Shown here piece after piece: positions 23,130 to 34,281 of a stretch of DNA of 64,000 bases (positions are counted from its first letter, which is position 1; every line of letters starts with the position of its first letter). The position numbers were made by a program, and so were the translations under genes. The notes under the pieces were generated by a model. The model made no database searches, was not told where the DNA came from, and saw only the letters and a list, made by a program, of their open reading frames with translations. Origin of the DNA: Calliopum simillimum (lineage: Eukaryota; Arthropoda; Insecta; Diptera; Lauxaniidae); NCBI GenBank assembly GCA_951812925.1, contig OX638372.1, forward strand, positions 42,716,245 to 42,780,244, read 5' to 3'.

Positions 23130-23910
23130 GAAAAAAAAAAACAAGGTTCTGATGATGGTTTTTGGTGAAGATTTTGCACAAAAGATGTTTTTACAGCCTC
23201 TTTCCCTGTTAAAACAGTTCCAGACTATCTAAAAATCTTGCCGCTGCCGTGGATTTAATAATACCTGGGTAATTAGGATCTAAATCTCACCGCAGCTGGA
23301 CAAGTACACACGCTGTTTCAAGAGTCTACAAGAATCGTCGTCGTAATTGATAATTGAGTTTACAGTGACCTGCTATTTTTTCACTGTATGTTTTCATATC
23401 TTTTTCCTGATATTTAAAGCAAGTTCTTCTTTAACACGTTTTGGATTGATTAATCCTTGCGCTTGCCGCATGCCCTCTAGGGCTCTCCAATGGTCGATAA
23501 GGTTGTTTTCTTCCCTTTCCCGAACTAAGTTATTTTTAAAGCTGTTGTTCACTCCGCAGAATGGTTCTGGGCCTATATAAGTATTGAATGCAGCACTCTC
23601 GGTATTCTACCGTTTTATTGCCTTGATGTTCTTTGTGCACTGGTATTCAGATTAGAGTAACATAATGACACATAGTTTAAAATACTCCTAGGCCAACTTT
23701 GGGTGTATTGAAAAAGCCAGTAATTATTTGAGAGTCGCTTGACTGTCCGAATAAATGTATATGTCAGTACCGGAAGTGCCGCACCACTCCAAAGCGTGGA
23801 ACTCTGGTTGAAAAATGAATGCTGTTCTTCCCATTGCAACTGCTTATTGGAATCTTAGTCCCACAACTACAGCTCATGCGCTGCCATCTTCCATTTTGAA
23901 CCCATCAGTG
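23130..23910 (-). pseudogene. Non-LTR retrotransposon RNase H relic (block C)
   Basis: A minus-strand piece reads TYTFIRTVKRLSNNYWLFQYTQSW and ends NTSAQRTSRQ. Further pieces in other frames correspond to the GPEPFCGV, RQAQGLINPKR and CPAAV regions seen in blocks A, D and E. Stops and frameshifts throughout. It lies head-to-head with gene C, the same relative arrangement as in the other blocks. Confidence 0.6.
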
Positions 23911-24054
23911 AAACATAACTGTTAGCCCAGTTTTACAATTATATCATTCCTCTTCATTCCATTCAGTTTGCTTGCACTAAATTAATTGTTTGTTAACCAG
24001 TGAATTGCTTTGCTTTAAATGTCACGCTTTGACCTTAGCTAATTCAAACTTTAC

Positions 24055-24062
24055 TATAAATA
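24055..24062 (+). promoter_or_regulatory. TATA box of copy C
   Basis: TATAAATA at the family position, 100 bp upstream of the C start codon. Confidence 0.6.
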
Positions 24063-24161
24063 AAAAAGAAAATTGTATTGAGAATCCACACCAAAGTTAT
24101 ACCTTCACCTTAATAAAGTGAAGAATATATTTTGAGAAATCAATATCTCCCATCGAATAAC

Positions 24162-24414
24162 ATGAACACAGCATTTCTACTCTCCATTGGCATTTTGCTT
24201 TCCTGCTTTAGCATTCACGTTGCATCCCCGGTTCAACAAAGGAAGGATCCATTACGTGTATATCCTGCAGACTGGGTCTGCCCAAACAAGAACGATTTGC
24301 CATGTACCTTACATTGTCAGAGCAATGGATGGATATTCTGGCTATTGCGATGGAGCTTCTTGTGTTTGTAAAATTGATGATCACAAACTAAGAAAAACAA
24401 ATAATCCTTATTGA
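24162..24414 (+). pseudogene. Defensin-like peptide, copy C, broken by a one-base frameshift
   Basis: The signal peptide (MNTAFLLSIGILLSC) and propeptide (SPVQQRKDPLRVYP) are intact, and the first three of the six family cysteines are in frame. One extra base near 24333, just after the third cysteine, then shifts the frame, so the predicted product reads WIFWLLRWSF and stops early without cysteines 4-6 in place. The family 3' half, with GYC and CVC and a Lys-rich tail, continues in the next frame up to the TGA at 24412. With that base ignored the spacing would be the family standard. Promoter and AATAAA are present. It is either a recent pseudogene or an assembly/sequencing error. Confidence 0.8.
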
Positions 24415-24463
24415 TCAGGTAATTCTTATATGAATCGCAACTGATTCGCAGATCTGCATTTTG

Positions 24464-24469
24464 AATAAA
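24464..24469 (+). terminator. Polyadenylation signal of copy C
   Basis: AATAAA about 50 bp after the family stop position. The 3' UTR is about 110 bp shorter than in A because of a deletion after CTGAT. Confidence 0.5.
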
Positions 24470-24515
24470 TATTCATACACTTCACATAGACCATGTTTCA
24501 GCTTACACATGTATA

Positions 24516-25231
24516 GTAAGTTCGGGTAATGTGATATAGGCATTTTTGTTTTCTAAATTTCAAGTAGTTTTCAAAGCATAGCAGCTACCACTTTATGTAT
24601 TATGTTTTCTTGGTGCATTGTTGAGTAATACTCAATGAGTATATTATGATTTTGGAGTTCTTTAACGTGAGCCAATTTTGAGCTATTTCAACAAAATGGA
24701 AAAAAGGCAATAAAAGTTAAAAAATAAAATTGGCGGGTTATGTGATATGAAATTTCGGACCAACAAATTGCATTTTCGGCAAAAGGATCATCGTGTTATA
24801 AAGTTACTTTAGTTGTGGAGCGTTTCTTTCAGGTTAGGAGTGATAAACATTACTAAAACCGATTTTACAAAGCTTTAGCTCATTTTTCTTAAAAACTGTG
24901 ACCTATATATAAAAATGTTGGACCAACAAATTGTTAATAAGGAAAAACGTTTTAGATTTGGGCCGAAAGACCATCGTGCCAATCATTTTGCATTGCAAGT
25001 GGAGCTTCAAATATTTTCGGTGCCAGTAGTCCACTATATCACATTAACCGAATTTCAGTTTTAAAACAATCAGGTTATTTTTGAAATACACACTCGCTCC
25101 AAAACTTGCAGCACGTTTCTTTTTCAGTAGCTGTGGTTTTGACGAAAAAATCATTATCGAGAGTTGTTTATTTAAGGAGATATGCTGGTATATCACTTAA
25201 CCCGCCTAAATCACATTACCCGAAATTACTC
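24516..25231. mobile_element. 716-bp TA-target inverted-repeat element
   Basis: The terminal inverted repeats share TTCGGGTAATGTGAT (left) and its complement ATCACATTACCCGAA (right), and the element is flanked by TATA on both sides (24512-24515 and 25232-25235). Copies A and D are continuous across the site (about 2355-2365 and 32840), which gives an empty-site control. No ORF. The target and long inverted repeats suggest a Tc1/mariner-like MITE, but the family is unknown. Confidence 0.65.
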
Positions 25232-25235
25232 TATA

Positions 25236-26070
25236 AATTCTTGCTTCCTAAGTCGTTTCGTCTGTCACGATTTGATTTGATTTGATAAAATTCTATATAC
25301 CATTGATGTGTCATCAAAGTTAACTTTTTACTGCGCATATTTAAGGATGATGTCCTTAACCGAGCTACTAAAATGATTCCTCTGCATTAACTAGTGAAGA
25401 CGTCACGGCGCACAATGGCTCATTTTACGAAAAGATGTTGCAAAATTCAATGTTAAAATGGGTCTTTTATACAAATCTGATATTGCCATCGGATAGAAAA
25501 TTGTTAGGAGCTGAAGAATTTTAAACTTTTAACCCATTCGGGACAATGGTTTGATTTCTACAGCCTCACAAAGTTGTAAAGATTTTGAAGTTAGCAAAAT
25601 TTCTTCATATTTAGGTTGAAATATTGTAATTTTAATTTTGTTTTTGTCGATTACAGCACCATATAGGCCAAATAAGAAAAAATGTTTAGGACAAAATTAT
25701 CTAATTTTTTACGTTAAGTTCGCATTAGTAAAAAAAATTGGGGGTTCCCATTTAAAATTTTGAAGTTGCCCCGTCCCTCCCGAGGGATATATATCTATAC
25801 CGAGGTGCCAATCAAAATGTGGCCGCCATTTATTTTCACTTTGTGATAACTCATGAACCGTGAGTCGCAGATTAAAATTGGTACGATCTCTTTTATGGAG
25901 AGCCATATGCACTGCAAATAACTTTGATTATATGTAAAAAAAAAATTACCGTTTAAGAGTAATTTAATAAAAACCATATTTTTTACTTTTATTGCAGTTA
26001 AAATGGGCCATAGCAATGACATTTCTGAAATTCTTTTTATTTGCTGACCTATTTCGAAAATGCCGCAAAT
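25236..26070. repeat. 3' flank of block C
   Basis: The reverse complement of the A 3' flank (about 1500-2340). The frames within it are not conserved between copies. Confidence 0.65.
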
Positions 26071-26075
26071 AAGTC

Positions 26076-26282
26076 TTTAGTTGAAGAAATTCAACTAAAT
26101 AAATTTATTTGAATATTCAAGTGTTCTTTTGGGAATTCAGTTTTTTATTCTGAATAATATTTTTTCATTTTTTAAAAATTAAAAACTAAGTTATTATTTT
26201 ACAATATTTGTAAAGTATTTTAATCGCAAAGTATTTAACAAGTAACAATATTTTTTAACATAAAACTTAAAGTAGAACCCTA
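26076..26282 (-). repeat. gypsy 3' LTR
   Basis: About 207 bp, aligned with 31653-31836 (shared TTTAGTTGAAGAAATTCAAC and AACTTAAAGTAGAACCCTA). The downstream LTR has a 20-30 bp segment missing from the other, so the two have diverged well beyond a recent insertion. Confidence 0.65.
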
Positions 26283-26287
26283 TATTT

Positions 26288-26300
26288 ACTCCCCCTCCAG
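26288..26300 (-). other. Polypurine tract
   Basis: GGAGGGGGAGT on the minus strand, immediately inside the 3' LTR, the expected position of the plus-strand primer site. Confidence 0.5.
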
Positions 26301-26337
26301 TGTAGTGATTGAAAAGAAAAAAAAATGATTAGTTGAT

Positions 26338-26523
26338 GTTAAATGTTACTTTCTTTTTTTTATTTCCAAAGTAACTGTTTATAGTTTCTTGTATTGGCTC
26401 TATATGAGCAGGTTTTAACAGGTCTATGAAAATAGTTTTAATTTGATTGCCATATTGAATTTTAAAAGTTTTATCTGATTTTGAAATGACTTTAAAAAGC
26501 CCTTCAAATGGTGCATTAAGTGA
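26338..26523 (-). pseudogene. gypsy integrase C-terminal fragment
   Basis: An open minus-strand frame with APFEGLFKVISKSDKTFKIQ and a DLLKPAHIEP end matches the GPY/F-type C-terminal domain of gypsy integrases (P-x-EGPFKV ... LKPAH). The catalytic core is missing because of the insertion that follows upstream. Confidence 0.65.
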
Positions 26524-26524
26524 T

Positions 26525-28010
26525 GAGTACCTGGAGATCGATCCCTGCTCGATGTTTAGTCGATGTTTTTATTCATAACTATTTTTTGTTATGAAACTTG
26601 TATCTTTTCAATTCTAACGGTCGTGCTTCCAAAATGATAAACAATCCGCTGAGTATAATAGTAAGAAAAAACTCGGAAAGCATCGAATGGTATAGAAAAA
26701 TATCAAAAACTCAAATTTTTTTTTTTGGTGAAATAGAATGCCCTAAAATAAATAAGTGGGATATGCCACGCACCCAAAATATTTCGTATTTTGTATGGCA
26801 GCCAAAATATCTTCAAAGGATCAAAACTCGGAAAATAAGAATCCTATTGGAAAAATCCGGAAGGATATTTTGATAAGAAAGAGTGTAACTATTCGATGCT
26901 ATTAATAAAACAGAATTTCACATTTTCTTGTAGCTACGCTGTAAGACTCAACACAGCGGTTTCTTCAACTCCAAGCAAGGATATTTCAAAATCCTGCAGG
27001 TATAATGACAGTTCTGCTGATGAAGACGGAATCAGCGTCAAAAAGAGCATAAGACTGCATATAAGAATTAAACAGTTCATTAAATTTTTTTTGTGCCTGA
27101 GTTATTAACCAAAATTTTTAGTTTGATAAAAAAGTGGGCGTGGCAATTATTAAACAAAGCCTTCTTTTCGTTAAGCTCTAGATACTCCTGATCCAGATCT
27201 GCATACCAAATTTCATCAAAATATGTTGTACCATTTGAGATAAATGGCATTTAATGTGTTTTACTTGTATGGGAGGTTCCACGCGCACCGGCGATATTTT
27301 GACTACTTTTAGGTTGTAAATGCCTAATAGCAAGTAGACTCCCTACAGTTAAATTCAGAAAGATTGCTTTAATAGTTTTCTTTTTATAGCCTATTATGTT
27401 TTTGTGAGCGGTGCCACGCCCTTCAACAAGTTTTCCCAATAAAACGGCATATCACATATTAATACTTGTTTACAGAGGTAACATCTCCTAAATTTTCATC
27501 AAAATTGTTGGACTCGTTTTCGAGTAATATTGAATCAAAATCTTCTTCAAGGGTTGAAAGGTGGGCGTGGCCCTTATTCGATCCCGCCCACTTTTCGTTT
27601 GTTACAAGGTATTATTAAGCAGTACCCGCTCCAGAAATTTCACACCAAATTTTGATATTAAGAAACGGAATACAAATTTCTTTTAAATTTTAATTTGCTG
27701 CAGATAAGTATTATGAAAACTAGGAACAATTTAACTTTATCGATTGTTGTTGTTTTTTTTTTTTTTTTCCCAAAATATGTCTCTGAGAATTAATTACAAC
27801 AACAACAACCTCTGAGCGGATATACTTTCGGAGATATAGCCATCGGAAAATCGAGATATATTTTTTATAAAAATCGGTATAAGTTGGGAAACTCTGAATG
27901 GATTTAAAAAATATTGGTGTCATATGAAAGGTATTTTACTGGGCTATATAATTGCTGTAAAAGTTTTTCAATTTGAGTGATGGTTTTTGAGATATGACAA
28001 TTTTTCAAAA
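26525..28010. mobile_element. Dispersed GTACCTGGAGACC-type repeat inserted in gypsy pol
   Basis: It starts with the GTACCTGGAGA(C/T)CGATCC terminus and contains units with GTGGGCGTGGCAATTATT and TACTTGTATGGGAGGT. The same modules form the insertion in the copia element (37652-39185). No ORF with a recognisable domain. Confidence 0.55.
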
Positions 28011-28011
28011 A

Positions 28012-28248
28012 TTAACCCCATTTTTTTCGCAAAAAACCGTTATTTTTCCCAAAAACAGTCGATAAAGTTGAATTAAGCCGAAAACTATCAGATTTTTGTT
28101 CAGAGTGTAAAGTCTCAAAATTTATGTCTCGTATTGTCAATGAATTTATCTCAGGAATTCTAGATAATGTATCTGCAACATTGTTTTCTTTTCCAAAGAT
28201 ATATTGAATATCATTAGTGAACTGCCCGATATATTCTAAGTGTCGCAT
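28012..28248 (-). pseudogene. gypsy RNase H C-terminal fragment
   Basis: MRHLEYIGQF, then DIQYIFGKENNVADTLSRI: the end of a Ty3/gypsy RNase H (the G-K-x-N-VADTLSR signature). It is cut on the downstream side by the inserted repeat. Confidence 0.75.
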
Positions 28249-29338
28249 TTGTCATGGTGACCGTTCTGTTTTTGAATTTAATACGTATGTAAGGGGTTTG
28301 TGGTCAGTATATACAGTAAAGTTTCGTCCTTCCAAAAAATGTCTAAAGTGTTTAATGGCTCGATATATTCCAAGTAATTCTCTATCGATTGTTGAATATT
28401 TGCTTTCTGTTGAAGTAAGTTTTGTAGAAAAATAAGCTAAGGGTTTCTTATTATTATTAACAGTTTGTTGTATTGTAGAACAGCGCCAATAGCAACATTT
28501 GATGTACCAACCGCAATTAATAAACGTGCATGATTGTTAAAATGTGTTAACAAAGTTTCTTGACCAAAAAGATTTTTAACTTTTTGGAATGCCACAGAAG
28601 CTTCGTCAGTCCATGTCAAAGACTTATCTTTATTTTTGTTTGTTGATGTAATAAGATTATGTAAAGGGCTAAGTTCTTTTGCTAACATTGGAGTGTATCG
28701 ATGATAATAATTAATCATTCCAAGAAATTTCTGTAGTTTAGTAATTGAAACAGGTTTTAAAAACTTTGTAATAGTTTCTATCCTTTCTTTAGATGCTTGT
28801 ATACCTTTGAAAGTAATTTGGTAGCTCAAAAAATCTAAAGTAGGTATTCCAAAAATAAATTTTGTTGGTTTTATATTAAGTCCATGTTCACTTTATCGAA
28901 TAAAAACTATTTCAAGATGTTGAAGATGTTCATTTTCATTTTGACTTGCGATCAAAATATCATCTACATACATAAGTGAATACAAAATCAAAACCAAAAA
29001 AAAACTTCAATAACAAAACGTTGAAAAGTTTGTGCACTATTCCTCAAACCAAATTGCGTCCTTACAAACTCAAACATACCAAATGGTGTGGTAATTGCCG
29101 TTTTGTGAATATCTTCTTCAGCCATTGGAATTTGGTGATATGCACGCACTAAATCAATTTTAGAGAAGATATTTTTGTCTTTAATTTCTATACTTAAGTC
29201 ATGAATGTGAGGAAGAGGGTATCTGTCGGGTACAGTAATATAGTTGAGTCTTCTATAATCGCCCCAGGTTCTCCAGTCGTTGGGAGATGCGATAGAAGAA
29301 CAAGAAGGTCTACATATACCAACTTTTATTGTTTTCAA
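28249..29338 (-). pseudogene. gypsy reverse transcriptase/RNase H fragments
   Basis: 29338-28988 holds [19 protein letters not shown], then [14 protein letters not shown] and [14 protein letters not shown] (RT motifs 1-4 with the catalytic Asp in DL). A frameshift follows, then [20 protein letters not shown] (catalytic YVDD, about 28965). After an in-frame stop come FLGMINYYHRY and LTWTDEASVAFQKVK (connection and start of RNase H, 28829-28437). The catalytic residues are retained but the reading frame is broken. Confidence 0.85.
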
Positions 29339-29549
29339 ATTCGGTTTTTGCTATTTTAAACTTGACTGGATTCAACCGACGTGGTTTTGAAAAAAGTAAT
29401 ATTCCTTTTGTTTCTATCCTATGAACTGTCTTGTGTTTCACGCTTTTAGTGTAATCTGGATCAATAGTGATATTTGGAAATTTGTTAAGAAGTTTTCGTA
29501 TTTAAGTTAAAAAATTTTGCAAAAACCTGAAGAACCAATAACTTTTAAT

Positions 29550-29770
29550 TTTGTTGCATTATCAATTGTCTGTCTGTTCTAAATGTCTACTGTTATTCCA
29601 AACTTCTCTAAAAAATGCGCTCCTATAATAGGTGTAGTAACATCAGCCAAAATAAATGTGAAATGAAAATGTTTCGAGCCGAAAGCTCAAATGGTGGAAC
29701 TATTTGCAGCTGAAAGATTGACATCAGACTTTCTTTTATAAGATTGAAATTTGGACGCAGGTACAACTGA
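29550..29770 (-). pseudogene. gypsy aspartyl protease fragment
   Basis: The minus frame contains LSAANSSTI (expected NGSTI), then FTFILADVTTPIIGAHFLEK and FGITVDI. This is the C-terminal half of a retropepsin, including the I-I-G-A flap/helix region. The N-terminal DTG part was not located. One in-frame stop. Confidence 0.65.
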
Positions 29771-29949
29771 GACTGCTACTATTAAAAATTTAAGTTTAAG
29801 ACGGATGACTGACGTCATGATGGATTTTCTTAGTTTAAATTATTATGTGAATTAATTTAGTCAGAAACAAAACTACAAGGTTTTATGCATTTGTACGCAT
29901 TGTTTTCAAATCTGGAATGAAAATAGTAAAGCTCAGTACGTGAATTTGA

Positions 29950-30394
29950 TCATTGATTATACTTGGGTTTTGTTGTGTTATGCAATTCGTTATTTGATCG
30001 TTTTCTTGATCGACTTCTTGATCGACTTCTTGATGTGCTCTGAGATTTTAGATCAGCCAACTCTATTTTAAGGTCATGGAAATCTTGACACAGAGTTGTA
30101 GTTATTTCCGTCAAATTTTGTAAACATTGTTCTATGACAGTTGGAACTGCATTGGTGGCAACTGCTGCAATATGATGTTTATTATTTACTTCAGAAATTA
30201 TGTCTGCGAGAGCTATTTTCTCTTCGATGCTCTGTAAATTTGAAGAAGTTAAATGCAATTGTACTTGTTGTGGCATTTTCCGAATCCACATTTCATAAAA
30301 CAGTTCCTGATTTATAAATGGGTTCAACCCTGCAAGAGATTGCATTTCACGAAATAGGTCTGATGGTTTGCTGTCACCTAATGTCGTATTAGAG
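29950..30394 (-). pseudogene. gypsy gag, downstream exon-like part
   Basis: SDLFREMQSLAGLNPFINQE leads into MWIRKMPQQVQLHL, ending in an RS/SR run with RKRSNNELHNTTK. This fits the C-terminal half of an insect gypsy-like gag (FLRTLWLQRLP-type motif). It is separated from its N-terminal half by the insertion 30395-30797. Confidence 0.7.
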
Positions 30395-30797
30395 CAAGGG
30401 TGTCAGCGTAGAACAAAAGTGAGCCAATTTTGGCTCGCCTACAAAAACAAGAATATGTCAATAATTTTTTTAATTTCTGAGAACTACAACACACACGAAA
30501 AATGTTTGTTGTTTTTTTTGAGCTCGTCAAAATTCGCGGAATTAAAATATTTATGAAAAATTGTTTTTGTTGTTTCGCATAAAAAAAAAAACAACAAACA
30601 TTTTTCGTGTGTGTTGCAGTTCTCAGAAATTTAAAAAATTATTGAAATATTGTTGTTGTTGCAAACGACCCATTAGAAAAACAACAAAAAATAAGTTTTG
30701 TAATTGTTGTAGTTCGAGGAATTTGAAGTTGTTGTAAAAGCGAAAATTTTGCGCTGACAGCGCCTGGCTCAGTGATTTGAAAACACTGACACCCTTG
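30395..30797. mobile_element. hAT-type MITE inserted in gypsy gag, with 8-bp TSD
   Basis: 403 bp with perfect 12-bp terminal inverted repeats, CAAGGGTGTCAG and CTGACACCCTTG, flanked by identical octamers TATTAGAG (30387-30394 and 30798-30805). An 8-bp duplication and a CAxGGGTGTC-type end are diagnostic of the hAT superfamily. Internally, two AACAACAAACATTTTTCGTG segments are inverted. No transposase. Confidence 0.85.
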
Positions 30798-30805
30798 TAT
30801 TAGAG

Positions 30806-31197
30806 TACAATTGATCAAAACGAGTTTGCTCACTGATTGAAAACCTTTTACAAATAACATTTTTAATATAACCATACTTGCTGCTTTCCGGAGGGGATTG
30901 AATAACATCAATAATTTTGGTTATAATCACTTGCGGAAGGGCAACCAACACATTGTGAAATTTAGATTATATCATCGATTATATTTTGTAGTAGAAAGTG
31001 GGTTTCAGCCTGAATAAACCAAACTTCAGGACTGTCTCTCCAAAATTCAGGTCATTTTGTAAAAGTTTTGTTCTGTTGAGTATTTTGGATATTTGTGTTA
31101 GAGTTTTGTGGTAATGAATTTCCATATTTGTAGCGTTATCAGATGAAGCGATTTCAATTAATCCTGATCGTAATTGAAAAGGTGAACGTGATAACAT
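30806..31197 (-). pseudogene. gypsy gag, N-terminal part
   Basis: Minus-strand pieces read PEVWFIQAETHFLLQNIIDD and ALPQVIITKIIDVIQSPPES followed by YIKNVICKRFSISEQTRF, the typical head of insect gypsy-like gag proteins. They are joined with a frame change around 30950-30980. Confidence 0.7.
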
Positions 31198-31652
31198 TGA
31201 TCAAATTGACAAATTACAAAAAAAAAAAATGTTATGGAAATTAAAAATACCACTGTAGGGAAATTCACAAAAAACTTAAACTGAATAAGTATGATAGCAA
31301 TATAAATAATTATAAATTCAATTAACTCAAACTCAATTTACTTAATTTGCTCAAAATGAAATTCTTTTAATACTTGCGGAATTAAAAAGTTATTTTTTGT
31401 GCATTTTTCTGCTTCCGAATCCAAGTTGCAAGTTTTTAATTTTATATCCAATAATGTGGGCAATGTTTCATTAGCGTTAATCCTATCTCTATTCCAAATT
31501 TCGTAAATATCGCTGCAGTGGCTTAGCCGTGAGAGCGTTTTTTCTATTTAGGGGCGTGTCACCTCCCACTGAAAAACATACTGCTCATGTTATTGTTCCT
31601 CAGAGCCTACCATATCTCCATACCAAATTACAATAATTCAGGATCGCCAATA
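31198..31652. other. gypsy leader region
   Basis: Between gag and the 5' LTR. It contains one GGGGCGTG-type unit (about 31552) that may be a small insertion. On the minus strand TGGCGATCCTGAA lies right after the LTR end (31633-31645) and is a candidate primer-binding site, tRNA unassigned. Confidence 0.4.
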
Positions 31653-31836
31653 TTTAGTTGAAGAAATTCAACTAAATAAATTTATTCGAATATTCAAGTG
31701 TTCTTTCGGGAATTCAATTTTTTATTCTAAATAATATTTTTTCATTTTTTGAAAATTAAAAACTAAAAATATTATTTTACAATATTTTTAAAGTATTTGA
31801 ATATTTTTTAACATTAAACTTAAAGTAGAACCCTAC
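31653..31836 (-). repeat. gypsy 5' LTR
   Basis: About 184 bp, paired with 26076-26282. Confidence 0.65.
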
Positions 31837-32449
31837 AAAGGCTATTGGCAAAAAGCAAGTCTTCTGTTAGGCATAAGACAAAAAGTACTATTTTTACTAC
31901 TTTTATGGCGCTAAGATTATAAAAAACGGTCTTCAGCCTACTCCTTAGATCTTCTAAAACATTTTTTCTGAAAACAAGACAAAGCTATCTTGATATAAAT
32001 CCAATGAAAAGATGGTATCACTTCCAGATTTGAAGTTTAAGGATTTTATTTATTGCAAAAATTTACTTCTCTAAAATCGTTCGACTTCAACGAATGTAAA
32101 TCATAAAATGAAGCACAAAAGCTTAAAGGATATATTAAGGTAAGACATAAAACTAAAACAAAGGCCTCTCTATCTTTTTTGGAGATAAAATGCACCGTTA
32201 TATACGATCTCCCAAACGAACGATAGACCCAAACTCGAATATAGCCCAGCGTACTTTAACCTTTTGCTCTTAGCTTTTGTAAGCCATATCTAATTTATAT
32301 GTAGAATATAAGCATTTAGTACCTGGAGACCGATTCATGTTCGGTTCATAATCTGATCTGATAATTTTTTCGATGTTTTTATCCATCCATAGCTATTTTT
32401 TGTGATGAACTTCTTATGTTTTCACCTCCAGCTTTCATGCATTCAAAAT
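31837..32449. repeat. Dispersed repeat, inverted copy of 0.86-1.44 kb
   Basis: Reverse complement of the segment at 860-1440, ending with the GTACCTGGAGACCGAT terminus at about 32325. No gene. Confidence 0.55.
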
Positions 32450-33005
32450 GATCGAATTTTTTCGCTAACTTCAAAATTTACTCAAATTTGTGAGGCTGCA
32501 GAAATCAAATCATTATCCCGAATGGGTTAAAAATTTCAAATTCTTCAGCTCCTAACAATTTTCTATCCGATGGCAATATCAAATTTGTATAAAAGACCCA
32601 CTCCAATATTGATTTTTGCAACATTTTTTCGTAAAATGAGCCATTGTGCGCCGTGACGTCTTCACAAGTTAATGCAGAGAAAGTACATAAGTTCAAAAAA
32701 CGTATTCATCATTTTCAGTCCGATGAGTTGACTTTGATGACATATCAATGCAATATAGAATTTTATCAAATTGTTTAGCTTTGATGTGTCATAATCGTGA
32801 CAGATGAAACGACTTAGGAAGCAACGCTGATCAAGAATTTATACATGCGTATGCTTAAACGTGGTCTATGTGTAGCGTATGAATATTAAAATAATAATTA
32901 TTCAAAATGCAGATACTATGCAGATATTATTTATTTTAGTAAAAGAAAAAAAAATTATAATAATAACTCTTTATCAACCATTGCAGCTAACTTGGAATGA
33001 TAAAA
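32450..33005. repeat. Displaced 3' flank of copy D
   Basis: Direct match to about 1930-2510, the 3' flank of copy A. It has been separated from gene D by the copia insertion. Confidence 0.65.
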
Positions 33006-33011
33006 AATTTT

Positions 33012-33212
33012 AATAAAATCCGGGATCTTGCGCTTTTTGTTGCTAATGAAGAAATCGAATAACAAGACGATGTGTTGGATCGAAAGTTTTTAATAGATAA
33101 AAAAATTGAAAAATTTTCTGTGTCGATACAATATTGATTTGCTTTTCAGAAACTAATATTGTATAAAATGCAAAGTAGAATACAGTATAGTACTATTACA
33201 CAAATTGTTTCA
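33012..33212 (-). repeat. copia 3' LTR
   Basis: About 200 bp, near-identical to 40787-40993. On the minus strand it starts TGAAACAATTTGTGTAATAG. Confidence 0.75.
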
Positions 33213-33254
33213 ATACTCCCACTATTTGTTAACATTTCTTTAAAATTTAAACAA

Positions 33255-33890
33255 ATCATACTTCACGGAACGAAAAAACTATTGTAAATTTACCTAAGTT
33301 TTTGTAGGTGAACATTCGGCAATATTACATAGTAGGTAAAAGTAAAATATAAAAATCCCCTAGGTTTTTTGGATTTTTTTGTCAGTAGACAAATTTAAAC
33401 GACAAAACTTGTTTTTATTATTTGAATAAACAAAAAAAAAAAGATAAAAAAACTGAAGACAACTTAAAACGAAAGGTATATGTAACTGTGTATTGATAGC
33501 TCAAAATTTTCTAATTTTCCCAATTTTTAGGAAAAGAAAACCTCTACAGTTCACCTCTAAAGCAAAACAATGTGCGGCCGACTGTACACTTGACAAAGAT
33601 CATGAGTTGTCTCTCAGGAACCGATATTGGACTTCTTATGTGTTGGCAAAATAACACACCTTAGAAAATGAGTGACAAAATTATTGAAAATGATGTGTTT
33701 TGCTAGTTAAACAAACGCTAGGCAAACTCAAAGTTTATGAGCTCTAGGGGAATCTATTGCTCAGCACATTCACAGCAGCCGTTAACTCTTCGTATAATGC
33801 GATGCACATTCTAACAATCTTAAATTCACCTTATACATTATACATTTTTCATTATGGGATATATGTAGCTAAGAATATAATACATACATA
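33255..33890. repeat. Repeat arm 1 (empty-site arm)
   Basis: An inverted copy of 34282-34684 plus 36569-36925. Motifs such as AATTTACCTAAGTTTT and AGCTAAGAATATA mark the ends. It has no insertion at GGTATATGTAAC (33475-33486), where arm 2 carries a 1.9-kb element. Confidence 0.75.
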
Positions 33891-34154
33891 TTTAATAAAT
33901 TATAAGCAAAAAAGACAAAAAATTTAAAATAAAGCATTTTCAATTATCATTATGAGCGGTGGAGAAGGTAAAAACACCTAAAAAACTAAGGCAAATATTT
34001 ATAAAACTACCCCATTTAATTTTGGCAAATTATCTAAGCAGCTTTGGTAATTTTACCTAATAATTTTAGATAAATTGCCTAAATAAAATTTACCTAAGTT
34101 TTCTTTGTTAAATTACCTAAAAACTTAGCTGGAGCATATAGCCCTTAGTTCTTA
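33891..34154. other. Repeat-like DNA with CCTAA/TTAGG-type motifs
   Basis: Repeated AAATTACCTAA/TTAGGCAAATTA motifs resemble the arm ends. Not telomeric: the motif is irregular. No gene. Confidence 0.4.
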
Positions 34155-34275
34155 GGCAAATTATACTCACAAGTTTTTCGTAAAATTTCAAATCGTTATC
34201 GTGGTAACGCTTTAGTAAAAATATCCGCTACTTGCTCATCTGTTGGTACGTAATTAAGTTCGAACAAATTATCTT
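34155..34275 (-). pseudogene. copia RNase H C-terminal fragment
   Basis: The minus strand reads LNYVPTDEQVADIFTKALPR, then a stop, then RFEILR: the highly conserved end of copia pol. Isolated from the rest of pol by flanking inverted repeats. Confidence 0.75.
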
Positions 34276-34281
34276 CATATA

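Larger units (their letters stand above)
26076..31836 (-). mobile_element. Degenerate Ty3/gypsy-type LTR retrotransposon
   Basis: A minus-strand element with the order gag - protease - reverse transcriptase - RNase H - integrase end between two related LTRs (31653-31836 upstream, 26076-26282 downstream). Gag is interrupted by a hAT-type insertion, and most of integrase is replaced by a dispersed repeat (26525-28010). No env gene was seen. Stops and frameshifts are present in every domain, so it cannot move on its own. Confidence 0.8.
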
